Below, in pieces: positions 1-7,942 of a DNA stretch of 64,000 bases (positions are counted from its first letter, which is position 1; the number at the start of each line of letters is the position of its first letter). The position numbers were made by a program, and so were the translations under genes. The stretch lies in the NCBI RefSeq assembly GCF_000374045.1, contig NZ_KB893348.1:248001-312000 (forward strand), in the 5' to 3' direction. Under the pieces are notes generated by a model, which did not search any database, was not told where the DNA came from, and saw only the letters and a program-made list of their open reading frames with translations. Source of the stretch: Segetibacter koreensis DSM 18137 (GTDB lineage Bacteria; Bacteroidota; Bacteroidia; Chitinophagales; Chitinophagaceae).

Positions 1-352
1 GCCTGATAAACTTATTAATAGTTGGCAGTTTAAAGTTGGCGGACAGTTAACACCTAATCCCTTAAGCATTAAAAGTTATTGGGACAGAGTTAATTACCGC
101 GCCGGATTTTACTATGGTAAAGAAGCTTTAAATGTAGAGGGGAATGAATTGCCGGTGTATGCGCTAACATTAGGAGCAGGCTTGCCTATTCGTAAATGGA
201 GATCTTTTGACAACCAATATACTATTATTAATACTGCAATAGAAATTGGAAAAAGAGGAAATAAGAACAATAATATAACAGAAAGCTTTTTCCGGCTCTC
301 CTTCGGACTTAACTTAAGTGATATTTGGTTTATAAAAAGAAAATATGAATAA
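1..352 (+). CDS. C-terminal part of an outer-membrane beta-barrel protein (5' truncated by the window)
   Basis: An open frame enters from the left edge (first full codon at base 2) and ends in TAA at 350-352, giving about 116 residues. There are alternating short strands rich in aromatic and glycine residues (for example FKVGGQLTP, YRAGFYYGKE, YALTLGAGLPI, FRLSFGLNLSDIW), the pattern of outer-membrane beta-strands. The protein ends IKRKYE rather than in the usual terminal aromatic. The TTG at 149 is internal and not a real start. The stop overlaps the ATG of the lptC-like gene by 8 bases, so the two are translationally coupled. In Bacteroidota an outer-membrane porin-like gene often precedes lptC. 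The exact family cannot be named from the fragment. Confidence 0.6.
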   Translation, partial: PDKLINSWQFKVGGQLTPNPLSIKSYWDRVNYRAGFYYGKEALNVEGNELPVYALTLGAGLPIRKWRSFDNQYTIINTAIEIGKRGNKNNNITESFFRLSFGLNLSDIWFIKRKYE

Positions 353-920
353 TGGAACTTTAAGGATATTCAAAATAGCAGCAGCCTTTTTTCTCGGCTG
401 CTTTTTTGTTTGTTCCTGCGAGAATGACATTCGTGAAGTGCAAAATTTAAATCAGAAAACGCTTGGAATTGAGGAAGCAAAAGGGATCGAAAGCTATCTT
501 AGCCAGGATGGAAAAGTAAAAGCTAAGCTAACCGCACCACTAATGCTTCGATACCAGTTAGATACGCCCAAAGTGGAATTTCCTAATTCTCTTAGAGTTG
601 ATTTTTTTGATGACAGTACAAAAGTAGAAAGTAAACTTTTTTCAAAATATGGCCGATACCTCGAAAATGAAAACAAGGTTTTTTTAAGGGACAGCGTGGT
701 TGTTTTTAATATGTCGGGCGATACGCTTTTTTGTAAAGAATTGTATTGGGATCAGAATAAAGCAATTTTTTATACTGATAAAAATGTCATCATACACAAG
801 CCTGACCAAAAGGTATTTGGAAATGGCTTAATTGCTGATCAGAGCTTCAAATGGTTTACTATTAAACATCCTCACGACAGTTATCTTAATATTCCTGACA
901 GTTCTTTTTTAGGAGATTAA
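345..920 (+). CDS. lptC: LptC-like LPS export lipoprotein
   Basis: The 191-residue protein starts with a lipoprotein signal (hydrophobic stretch at about residues 8-24, lipobox FVCSC with the acylated Cys near residue 25). The rest fits the LptC/YrbK family (PF06835): alternating beta-strands with motifs such as GRYLENENKVFLRDSVVV and KNVIIHKPDQKVFGNGL, which build the beta-jellyroll that carries lipopolysaccharide across the periplasm from LptB2FG to LptA/LptD. Typical LptC of Gram-negatives is 160-210 residues, so the length fits. Being a lipoprotein rather than having an N-terminal membrane helix is common in Bacteroidota. The ATG overlaps the preceding outer-membrane protein gene by 8 bases. 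The family call is firm, the symbol slightly less so. Confidence 0.82.
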   Translation: MNNGTLRIFKIAAAFFLGCFFVCSCENDIREVQNLNQKTLGIEEAKGIESYLSQDGKVKAKLTAPLMLRYQLDTPKVEFPNSLRVDFFDDSTKVESKLFSKYGRYLENENKVFLRDSVVVFNMSGDTLFCKELYWDQNKAIFYTDKNVIIHKPDQKVFGNGLIADQSFKWFTIKHPHDSYLNIPDSSFLGD

Positions 921-931
921 ATAACACCTGT

Positions 932-955
932 GTAAGCCCCTTTTCAGAGGCTTAC
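932..955. terminator. Hairpin between convergent genes, possible terminator
   Basis: GTAAGCC (932-938) pairs with GGCTTAC (949-955) around a 10-base loop, 12 bases after the lptC stop and about 60 bases beyond the 3' end of the minus-strand receiver gene. No T-run follows on either strand, so it may be only an mRNA-stabilising hairpin. Confidence 0.4.
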
Positions 956-1013
956 ATAATCAAGTGTTGGGGGATTATAACGATTTGTTATTTATTTTAT
1001 TACTATAGTTTCA

Positions 1014-1451
1014 TCAAAACAATGGGTCCCTGGTAAACTTATAAGTACTGTGTTCAGGGTAATTAAAAAAAGACGATATAGTAGATCTAGTCACTGAAAG
1101 TTGATGAATAATCCTCGGTAAATCTTTTATTTCCTGCGGTTTAATTAAAACAACACCAGTTGGAATTTCAATATCATTATTCTTAAACTCCTCATAAATG
1201 AATTTGGACACAATCATTAACGAAAAGCAATTTTTCTCTTTATAAATCTTTAAGGAAGAAGCGATTTCTGCGTTAAATTCAAGTCCCCAAACTATAACAT
1301 CTGTTTGTTTTGAAATTAAAGAAAATGCTTTTTCTGCCGTTGATGCTGCTGAAATTGTAGCTATGTTGTTCAGTTCAATTACTTGTTCCAATAATGTTTT
1401 ATCAACAGCTATACTACCTTCAACAATTAAAACATTCAATCTTCTTTCCAT
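1014..1451 (-). CDS. Degenerate response-regulator receiver protein
   Basis: A single receiver-like domain of about 145 residues. Counting from the Met at 1451, the usual acidic pair is reduced to E11-G12 (LNVLIVEGS), and the phospho-acceptor Asp expected five residues after D51 in DVIVWGLEF is a Gly. The conserved Lys-Pro of the fifth strand is kept (VVLIKPQEI). The protein therefore probably keeps the fold but cannot be phosphorylated in the normal way. An upstream ATG at 1487 would add 12 residues (MHLDFLCKHKKR). The start at 1451 is preferred because the receiver fold begins right after it and it is preceded by AAAAGA. It lies downstream of a normal receiver gene and a NarL-type regulator on the same strand. 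Function is unknown; a binding decoy or adaptor is possible. Confidence 0.6.
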   Translation of the reverse strand: MERRLNVLIVEGSIAVDKTLLEQVIELNNIATISAASTAEKAFSLISKQTDVIVWGLEFNAEIASSLKIYKEKNCFSLMIVSKFIYEEFKNNDIEIPTGVVLIKPQEIKDLPRIIHQLSVTRSTISSFFNYPEHSTYKFTRDPLF

Positions 1452-1649
1452 TCTCTTTTTGTGTTTGCAAAGAAAGTCTAAGTGCATTTACTGGCAAATA
1501 GAGCAAAATTTTAATCTTCTGTAGAATATAATAAGTAAATCCTGTAGTATATGTTCGACAAACGATGATTAGGTTAAACATCACTGATAAATAAAGGAAG
1601 GAAGTAACAGATGTAAGATGTGTAATATTTGCAATAAAAAAATCGATAA

Positions 1650-2009
1650 TTAATGAAAAAGGGAAGCAATAAGTAGTGGTAGCTTTTCGAATTCTTTTGA
1701 TTTATCAATAAAAAAATCTGCGCCTAGTTTTTTTGACCACGCCTTATAATAGTCATCACTTTGATTTGTACACATAATTATTGTGGTAGCAAACTTGTTA
1801 TCTTTTAGATACCTTACCAAATCAATTCCACTCTTGTCAGGCAAATCGATATCTAATATTGCTAAATCAGGTTTTAAATCTTCCAGTATAGCAACAGCAT
1901 GAGCATAGGTTCCGCAGGTTGTTAAATGAGTAATTTCCTTAAATTCTTTAAGAAGTTCTTCAAATTTTTTAACGATTAAAGGAGAATCATCAACGATCAG
2001 AACTTTCAT
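1650..2009 (-). CDS. Single-domain response regulator (CheY-like receiver)
   Basis: From the ATG at 2009 the protein is 119 residues and is all receiver: acidic pair D7-D8 in MKVLIVDDSP, phospho-acceptor D53 in LAILDIDLP, the conserved Thr/Ser in IIMCTNQSD, and Lys in FIDKSKEF. All catalytic positions are present. The frame stays open to an ATG at 2081, which would add 24 unstructured residues (TLLTPNNPIYCC...). The internal start fits the fold better. There is no output domain, so it must act by protein contact or as a phosphotransfer intermediate. It lies between a degenerate receiver gene and a NarL-type regulator, all downstream of a large PAS kinase on the same strand, which is its most likely partner. 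Confidence 0.8.
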   Translation of the reverse strand: MKVLIVDDSPLIVKKFEELLKEFKEITHLTTCGTYAHAVAILEDLKPDLAILDIDLPDKSGIDLVRYLKDNKFATTIIMCTNQSDDYYKAWSKKLGADFFIDKSKEFEKLPLLIASLFH

Positions 2010-2252
2010 TTTTTCTATTTGAATATGAGACTCAATAGAATTACAACAATAAATAGGATTATTGGGTGTTAAGAGGGTCATTCATAGAGAAAAGCAGGAA
2101 TGGGATAGTAGCAAATCAGAAGTATCAAACTCTTTGCCAGCGCAAAATTCTCTTACATCAGTAATTTTTGTCGATTAATTTATTAAACCAAGTATTACCT
2201 TTTTATGTCCTTATGTCATAACCTCTACAAATTCTTCAATTACTATCTTTTT

Positions 2253-2879
2253 TCAAATGAGTTTATGCTCCAAGGCGTATTGTGTAAGATCCGCATTGGT
2301 TTTCATGTTCATTTTTGCCATTATTCGAGCACGATAAGTACTTATGGTCGTAACACTTAAATAGAACATGCTGGCTATTTCTGATACTGACTTTCCTGCC
2401 GCAAGCAGTTTCAATACTTCAAACTCCCGGTCAGATAAAAGCTCATGGGGCAACTTATTTGATTGATCATTAAAAGTAGAAGCAAGCTTTTCGGCAATGG
2501 AAGCTGTAATATATTTTTTTCCTGATAAAACTTTGTGTATCGCGTTTACCAATTCTTCCGTAGCAAGATCCTTATTTAAGTATCCGGCAGCGCCTGCTTT
2601 TAAAGCTCGGATCGCATATTGTTCTTCGGGATGCACACTTAATACTAGTACGGGAATTTTGGGGTGATTTTGCTTGATATACTGCAATGCTTCTAAACCA
2701 CTTCTTCCCGGCATAGAAAGATCGGTAACTACTACATCCCACGCATCGGCATTGACTGTTTTTATCAAATCTTCTGCATCTCCTACCTCATGAATTTCAG
2801 CAGATTGAAATTCTTCAAGTAAGATATCTTTTAGACCCCTTCTTACAACAGCGTGATCATCGGCAATCAAAATACGCAT
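2253..2879 (-). CDS. NarL/FixJ-family response regulator (receiver + LuxR helix-turn-helix)
   Basis: The 208-residue protein has an intact receiver (D7-D8 in MRILIADDHA, phospho-acceptor D53 in VVVTDLSMPG, Lys in GYLNKDLA at about residue 104) followed by a LuxR-type HTH at about residues 143-205 (LSDREFEVLKLLAAGKSVSEIA, then TISTYRARIMAKM). This is the standard DNA-binding partner of HisKA_3 (NarX-type) kinases. A kinase of exactly that type starts 3 kb upstream on the same strand and ends 161 bases before this gene. They probably form one two-component system that activates or represses transcription from unknown sites. Length and architecture are normal for the family. Confidence 0.93.
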   Translation of the reverse strand: MRILIADDHAVVRRGLKDILLEEFQSAEIHEVGDAEDLIKTVNADAWDVVVTDLSMPGRSGLEALQYIKQNHPKIPVLVLSVHPEEQYAIRALKAGAAGYLNKDLATEELVNAIHKVLSGKKYITASIAEKLASTFNDQSNKLPHELLSDREFEVLKLLAAGKSVSEIASMFYLSVTTISTYRARIMAKMNMKTNADLTQYALEHKLI

Positions 2880-3040
2880 TAATTTTAACCTCTTTTAAAT
2901 CAACTGATTATACAAAAGTAAAATCTACTTCATATTTTTCTTCGTTTTAATGTTAAATTACGTCAATTCGAATATATTCTACAGTTTCATTAAACCCAAC
3001 GAGTGCAATTATATGCTTTTATTCGTTGTTGTTTAGCTAC

Positions 3041-6000
3041 TTATATCAAAGATATTTGCACAGAAACCTCTGTACCTTTCCCAGGTTCACTTGCAATATT
3101 ATACTTTCCATTTAACATTGCTACCCGCTCTTTCATTCCTAATAGACCCAGCGTTTTTCGTTCCCCCTTTTTAGTTACATCAAACCCCGAACCATTATCG
3201 GAGATAAACAGGTTGAGAAAATTATCGAACTTTTCTAGTCTGCAAATTACCTTAGTGGCATGTGCATGTCTTGCAACGTTAGTCAAAGACTCTTGTAATA
3301 TTCTAAACACACCAATTGAAATATCGGGGGAAAACTTGTTATCACTAACATTAGAAGAAAACTCTACAGGAATACCAGTGTGCCTGGTAAAATCGTTGCT
3401 TTGCCATTCTATGGCATCTGCAAGACCAAGATTATCGAGGATGCTTGGCCTTAATTCTGTTGATATTTTTCTTACACTGTTAATAGTTCCATCAATCAGT
3501 TCAAGCATTCCTTTTATTTTAAGGTCTACATTTTCATCCCGCGTTGGTATTTTTTTATTTAACCATGAAATATCCATTTTCAGAACGGTTAACTGCTGAC
3601 CCAGCTCGTCATGTATTTCCCGCGCCATTTTTGTTCTTTCCTCTTCTCTTATATTTTGAAGATGAGACGCAAGTTCACGTAGCTGTTTATTCATTTGCAG
3701 CAACTCTTCCTGGCTTTTTTTCTGTTCAGTAATGTCATTAGCCGTAACCAAAAGCTCTGTTACTTTTTTTTCTTCATTTTTTATGGGTATTATAGTTACC
3801 TCAGCAGTTTTTAATCCCGAAGGAAGTTCATTGCAGGTTATAAATTTTATGATTTGTCCCAAAGCAATAGCATCACTAAAGGCCTGCGTAAACTTGTCAA
3901 TATTTCTTAAAGGAATTACCTCTCCAAAATTTTTACCTATTGCTTCCTCTTTTTTTATTCCAATAAGTGTTGTATACGCGGTATTTACAGCTTCATATCT
4001 ATACTTGCCATTTTCTTCTACTTTTAAAAGCCACATTGCATTGAGCGTACTGTTGTAAATCAGCGATAATTGCTCCTCATTTTGTTGCAATTGTTTTTCT
4101 GCTTTCTTTCGTTCAGTAATATCACGGAAATTAGCAATAATTGCATTTATATTAGGATCGTTCAGCGAATTAGTATACTTACATTCAATGTATTTATAAC
4201 TTCCATCACCAAGTCTGCATCTTAATTCAAGCTGTTTTACACCCTGCGGATTATTAATAATATTTGCAAAAAAATCGAAATTTGTTTTCTTGTCGTCAGG
4301 ATGAAAATAGTTAAGGCGATCAGTGCCTACCATTTCTTCTTTTGTATATCCAAGCATCTTTTCGGCAGATGGACTGATATATAGAATAATACCTTTTGAA
4401 GAAAGTAACACTATACCATCAGAACTATTTTCTAACAAAGCCCTAAATCGCCTTTTTCGTGCAATTACTCGTTGCTCCGCCTGTTTTCTTTCTGTAATAT
4501 TTAATAATGTAGATATAGAACCAGCGTATTTACCGTCTTTAAAAATGGGTGTAGACTGTACTAAAGTATGAATTGGGAGATTGTTATGATTATAAAAAGT
4601 AAGTTCATGAAGTTTCGAAATGCCTCGTTTTCTTTCCTCTATACTGTTCAGAGCCTTTTTCATGTCTTCTTTATAAAGGAAATCAAAGGCATTTCTTCCA
4701 ATCATTTCTTCAACGGTGTGTCCTAAAAGGGAAGCAAGATATTCATTCACAAAAAGGGTAATATTATTTTCATCGATCTGCCATATACCCTCTTGTAAAG
4801 TTTCTACAATTTTTCTAAATCTCTCCTGGCTTTCTTTCAGTGCCAGTTCCGCTTTTTTATTATTGGTAATGTCGCGAAAATAGATGGAAAGGCCATTAGC
4901 TGAGGGATAGATGGACCCTTCCAACCACTTATTCAGTGGAGGATAATAGTCTTGCACCTGAACTACTTTTTGTTCTTCCATTGCTTGACAACAAGCATAA
5001 TAAAATGTATGGTTAATCACTTCCGGAAATTCCTTCCATATGTTTTTACCAATCATTTCCTTTGTTTCCTTTCCGTGTATCCTACTGGCTTCTCTATTTA
5101 CATAAGTAAAATTCCAGTTATTATCTAGTCCAACAAAACCATCTGTAATCCGTTCAAAAATGCTAACGACTTCTTCGGTTTTATCTTTTACCCTGTGTTC
5201 AAGTCGGTCATTTAACTCCTTTAATTCTTGTTCTAATGCTTTGCGTGTGGTAATATCTTTTGCCACAACCACAAATCCTGTTATAATGGCTAGTTCATTT
5301 TTTAATACTGTCGCCGAAACCAACGTCCATTTTTCAAAATTATTTTTATGATAGTGCTTAATCTCCCCCACCCAACAACCTTTTTTTTGAAGAATAGTTA
5401 ATATTTCTTCTCTTCTCCAGTAAGGATTTGAGCTCATCCATAAATTAAAAATACTTTTACCAATCACTTCTTTTTCCTCAAACCCGTATATTGACTCAGC
5501 GCCTTTATTCCAGCTGACTATGTTATAATTTTTTCCAACTGAAATAATGGCGTCATTTACCTTATTTACCAGGCCGGCCAGGTAGGTGATCTGGTCATCC
5601 TTTTTCTTGATTTCATCAATGTCTTTAATTACTGATACCGTTCCTTTTATATCGTCATGATTACCATCATTTGCTGAAGCAAGTATAAAAGTTTTTTTGT
5701 TTTCTATAAAAGCCCTCAGACAAAGTGTTACATTTATAACGGTCTTGTCTTTTCGCTTAAAGACCGTTGGAATAATTGCGTACTGCTCTTTGCTGGTAAG
5801 AACACTGGTAAAAAGTGTGGCAATCATTTCAGAAGTAAAATTTCCATCGACATCTGCAGGTCCCAATTCAAGCAACTCCTTTTTTGTATAACCTAAAGAT
5901 GTAAGAGCGGTTTTGTTTGCATCTACAATTTTCATGAGTTGGGGATCAATAATGAAAATATTGTCTGATGAACAAGCAAAGGCTGCCTTTAAAAGACAGA

Positions 6001-6043
6001 TATCTTCCCAATGGTTATTTTCATAAGTCGGGTTAATTGACAT
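3041..6043 (-). CDS. Multi-PAS sensor histidine kinase, NarX type (HisKA_3)
   Basis: The 1000-residue protein has no clear membrane segment and contains six PAS-type domains, beginning near residues 15, 145, 290, 410, 535 and 665. Each shows the repeated pattern of an inner ligand pocket followed by DITERKKAEQ-like linkers. A short coiled coil leads to the HisKA_3 dimerisation helix with the phospho-acceptor H811 in MAREIHDELG. The HATPase_c domain follows, with N box N922 (LQESLTNVARHAH), G1 box DNGSGFD (949-955) and G2 LGLLGMKER. All catalytic motifs are intact, so it should be active. It is probably a cytosolic redox, gas or small-molecule sensor. The NarL-type regulator directly downstream is the likely partner. 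The ligands of the PAS domains cannot be read from sequence. Confidence 0.92.
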   Translation of the reverse strand: MSINPTYENNHWEDICLLKAAFACSSDNIFIIDPQLMKIVDANKTALTSLGYTKKELLELGPADVDGNFTSEMIATLFTSVLTSKEQYAIIPTVFKRKDKTVINVTLCLRAFIENKKTFILASANDGNHDDIKGTVSVIKDIDEIKKKDDQITYLAGLVNKVNDAIISVGKNYNIVSWNKGAESIYGFEEKEVIGKSIFNLWMSSNPYWRREEILTILQKKGCWVGEIKHYHKNNFEKWTLVSATVLKNELAIITGFVVVAKDITTRKALEQELKELNDRLEHRVKDKTEEVVSIFERITDGFVGLDNNWNFTYVNREASRIHGKETKEMIGKNIWKEFPEVINHTFYYACCQAMEEQKVVQVQDYYPPLNKWLEGSIYPSANGLSIYFRDITNNKKAELALKESQERFRKIVETLQEGIWQIDENNITLFVNEYLASLLGHTVEEMIGRNAFDFLYKEDMKKALNSIEERKRGISKLHELTFYNHNNLPIHTLVQSTPIFKDGKYAGSISTLLNITERKQAEQRVIARKRRFRALLENSSDGIVLLSSKGIILYISPSAEKMLGYTKEEMVGTDRLNYFHPDDKKTNFDFFANIINNPQGVKQLELRCRLGDGSYKYIECKYTNSLNDPNINAIIANFRDITERKKAEKQLQQNEEQLSLIYNSTLNAMWLLKVEENGKYRYEAVNTAYTTLIGIKKEEAIGKNFGEVIPLRNIDKFTQAFSDAIALGQIIKFITCNELPSGLKTAEVTIIPIKNEEKKVTELLVTANDITEQKKSQEELLQMNKQLRELASHLQNIREEERTKMAREIHDELGQQLTVLKMDISWLNKKIPTRDENVDLKIKGMLELIDGTINSVRKISTELRPSILDNLGLADAIEWQSNDFTRHTGIPVEFSSNVSDNKFSPDISIGVFRILQESLTNVARHAHATKVICRLEKFDNFLNLFISDNGSGFDVTKKGERKTLGLLGMKERVAMLNGKYNIASEPGKGTEVSVQISLI

Positions 6044-6564
6044 ACAAAAAAATTAAATTCAAGAAAAATAAGGGTTAAAATTACCTTTTAAAGTACATGG
6101 GAGACCTAACTGATTAGCAACGAAAAGTTAAAGAACAAAACATGCATGATTATTCTTGGTTAAGTCAGATTAAGACGGCGAATCAAACTATAACTTTTAA
6201 CCTCAACAGAAAACCTGTATAATCAAAGAACGATAATTATTTGAGCGATAAATTTCACTAATTAGTGGCATTGTATTTTTAGATATTCAAATTATTTTTG
6301 AAACACTATAAATTAATTTAATTATCAGTCATATAATTGCAACTTAAACTGATTAGGCTATTATCTTTATTAGGTTTTAGGCTTATTGTTGTAGTAACTT
6401 TAATAACAAATAAGCTGGAAAGTCTTCGTTTTTAAAATCCCCCTAAAAAGAGGCCTTCACTCATTTGTGAAGGCTTCTAATTTTCTTAAATGGTTTTATA
6501 AGATTTATGGTAACTATAATAAAAAATTTTAGAAGCATAAAAGTTTGCCTAATGAACTTACTCA
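6044..6564. other. Intergenic region, 521 bases
   Basis: AT-rich stretch between the start of the PAS kinase gene and the 3' end of the phosphoesterase gene. It should hold the kinase promoter near 6044-6150, but I see no box I can call with confidence. Apart from the terminator at 6449-6478 I see no coding frame, RNA gene or repeat in it. Confidence 0.6.
6449..6478 (-). terminator. Rho-independent terminator of the phosphoesterase gene
   Basis: GCCTTCAC (6453-6460) and GTGAAGGC (6467-6474) form a perfect 8-bp stem with a TCATTT loop, extended outward by a few A-T and G-T pairs. Read on the minus strand the stem is followed directly by CTTTTT, a proper T-run, about 90 bases after the stop of the phosphoesterase gene. 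Confidence 0.8.
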
Positions 6565-7437
6565 TCATTGCCAACAACCGTTTATGCTAGTTCTTGTACG
6601 TAAATTGGTTGTCCAGTTTGAAGGGGCAAAAAACATATCGCAAATAGTGCGTGTCCAATTGTAATGATCATAGACTGTTGTTGCCTTGTAATTTACTTTT
6701 ACATGTTGTCCTAAAGCTATAACGGGTATTCGATTGCCTGCTGAACCATCATCTTCATCGAAATAAATAACAAATATGCTGTTGTGAGTTCTGCACCATT
6801 CTGCTAGTGAAGATAAATGAGTCTTTAACCATTCATCTCCTGCCGACACACTACCATCGTGCATGTCATTCATCAAGTTAGGACTAATACATACCACATT
6901 TTCGAGTTTTGTATAATCTGTAGGAAAAGTTGAAAAGGGTTTGTTTATTGAAGGCGGAACATTTGCAAAAATGGGAGTAGGATTAATCTTTTCCACGTAG
7001 TAGCCAGATTTACATACTATGCTGCCTGTTAATGGTAATCCTTCGCTATACCATGCAAACGATTTACCTACACTATTTAATTCTGTAAAAAGGTTTGGGG
7101 CTCTAAGAGCTGTCGAATCTATGCAATTGTCATTAGTTATACCATTAGGCTGACCTGCAAAAAAATCTACATAGTTTGGATAACTCGGGTGAGTTATAGC
7201 ATGCATATTGGTAAATAATGTTCCGCTTGCAACAAGGGAATTAATATAGGGAGCATCAGTGCTTCCTATGATGCTACTATATTTTTTGTTCTCAAACCAA
7301 ACAAAAATAATATGGTCAGGATGCGGGAGAGGTGTGCTAATTTCCTGGCTTTGTATATTTCGAATATCCTTTTTACAGCCGAAAAAAGGAAGGATCAGGA
7401 ATATTAGTAAAGATGGAGACTTTACACGGAGTACCAT
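6565..7437 (-). CDS. Secreted phosphoesterase-family lipoprotein (PF04185-like, acid phosphatase/phospholipase C fold)
   Basis: The 290-residue protein begins with a lipoprotein signal (hydrophobic residues 9-19, lipobox FFGC with Cys near residue 21). The core matches the phosphoesterase family PF04185 (alkaline-phosphatase superfamily): HIIFVWFENKKYSSIIGS near residue 43, the substrate-side block YINSLVASGTLFTNMHAITHPSYPNYVDFFAG, a metal-site-like VIYFDEDDGSAGNRIPVIALG, and a C-terminal YDHYNWTRTICDMF. In relatives of this size the enzyme is an acid phosphatase. The usual ENHSF-type nucleophile block is here ENKKYSSIIGS, which leaves the nucleophile assignment open. Expected location is the outer membrane or periplasm. 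A terminator follows. Substrate is unknown. Confidence 0.78.
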   Translation of the reverse strand: MVLRVKSPSLLIFLILPFFGCKKDIRNIQSQEISTPLPHPDHIIFVWFENKKYSSIIGSTDAPYINSLVASGTLFTNMHAITHPSYPNYVDFFAGQPNGITNDNCIDSTALRAPNLFTELNSVGKSFAWYSEGLPLTGSIVCKSGYYVEKINPTPIFANVPPSINKPFSTFPTDYTKLENVVCISPNLMNDMHDGSVSAGDEWLKTHLSSLAEWCRTHNSIFVIYFDEDDGSAGNRIPVIALGQHVKVNYKATTVYDHYNWTRTICDMFFAPSNWTTNLRTRTSINGCWQ

Positions 7438-7494
7438 TTTGCCTTACAATTTATAAAAATTGACCAAGTTTTAAGCCAGACTGGCAAGCGCGTT

Positions 7495-7749
7495 TTAAAA
7501 GAATCTATAAAATACAATATCAGCAGGCTCACCTGACAATAACTCCCTCTCCTTATATTTTTTGTTGTTGTGCAGTTTATTAAGAAATGAATAGTGATCG
7601 CTTTGATCGGTAGCAGGTACTAAACATCTACAACTGGGCAGCTGACTATTTTTAGTTGCAGAAATGTTTTGATTGTTGCAACGGGCAATAATACCATTAG
7701 TAATAATTATTGTAACAATAGAAATTAAAATAATAATAACTTTTTGCAT
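7495..7749 (-). CDS. Possible small secreted or membrane protein, unrecognised
   Basis: An 84-residue frame with a strongly hydrophobic N-terminus (VIIILISIVTIIITNGIIA) that could be a signal peptide, followed by a polar tail with a Cys pair (SCRC). It ends 58 bases before the phosphoesterase start on the same strand and could be its leader gene. I recognise no family. It overlaps a spurious plus-strand frame, and in such AT-rich DNA an Ile-rich stretch can arise by chance. Confidence 0.35.
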   Translation of the reverse strand: MQKVIIILISIVTIIITNGIIARCNNQNISATKNSQLPSCRCLVPATDQSDHYSFLNKLHNNKKYKERELLSGEPADIVFYRFF

Positions 7750-7942
7750 TTTTGATCAATATTATTTGCGATCTAATAATTTCTGCAGTAGCCTTTTTAG
7801 GAACATTTTATTAGCTATAAAATTGATTTTAATATCAGCGTATTCAAAGGACAAGCTGTATAAACTGGAAAAATGAGAGTATGAATTGTCTATAAATAAT
7901 CCGGTTAGAGTATTAAATTTGATTATTGAATATTAAACTGCT

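Noticed and set aside
3003-3599. Plus-strand frame of 198 codons
   Set aside because: It lies almost wholly opposite the 3' end of the well-supported PAS histidine kinase and has no domain-like sequence.
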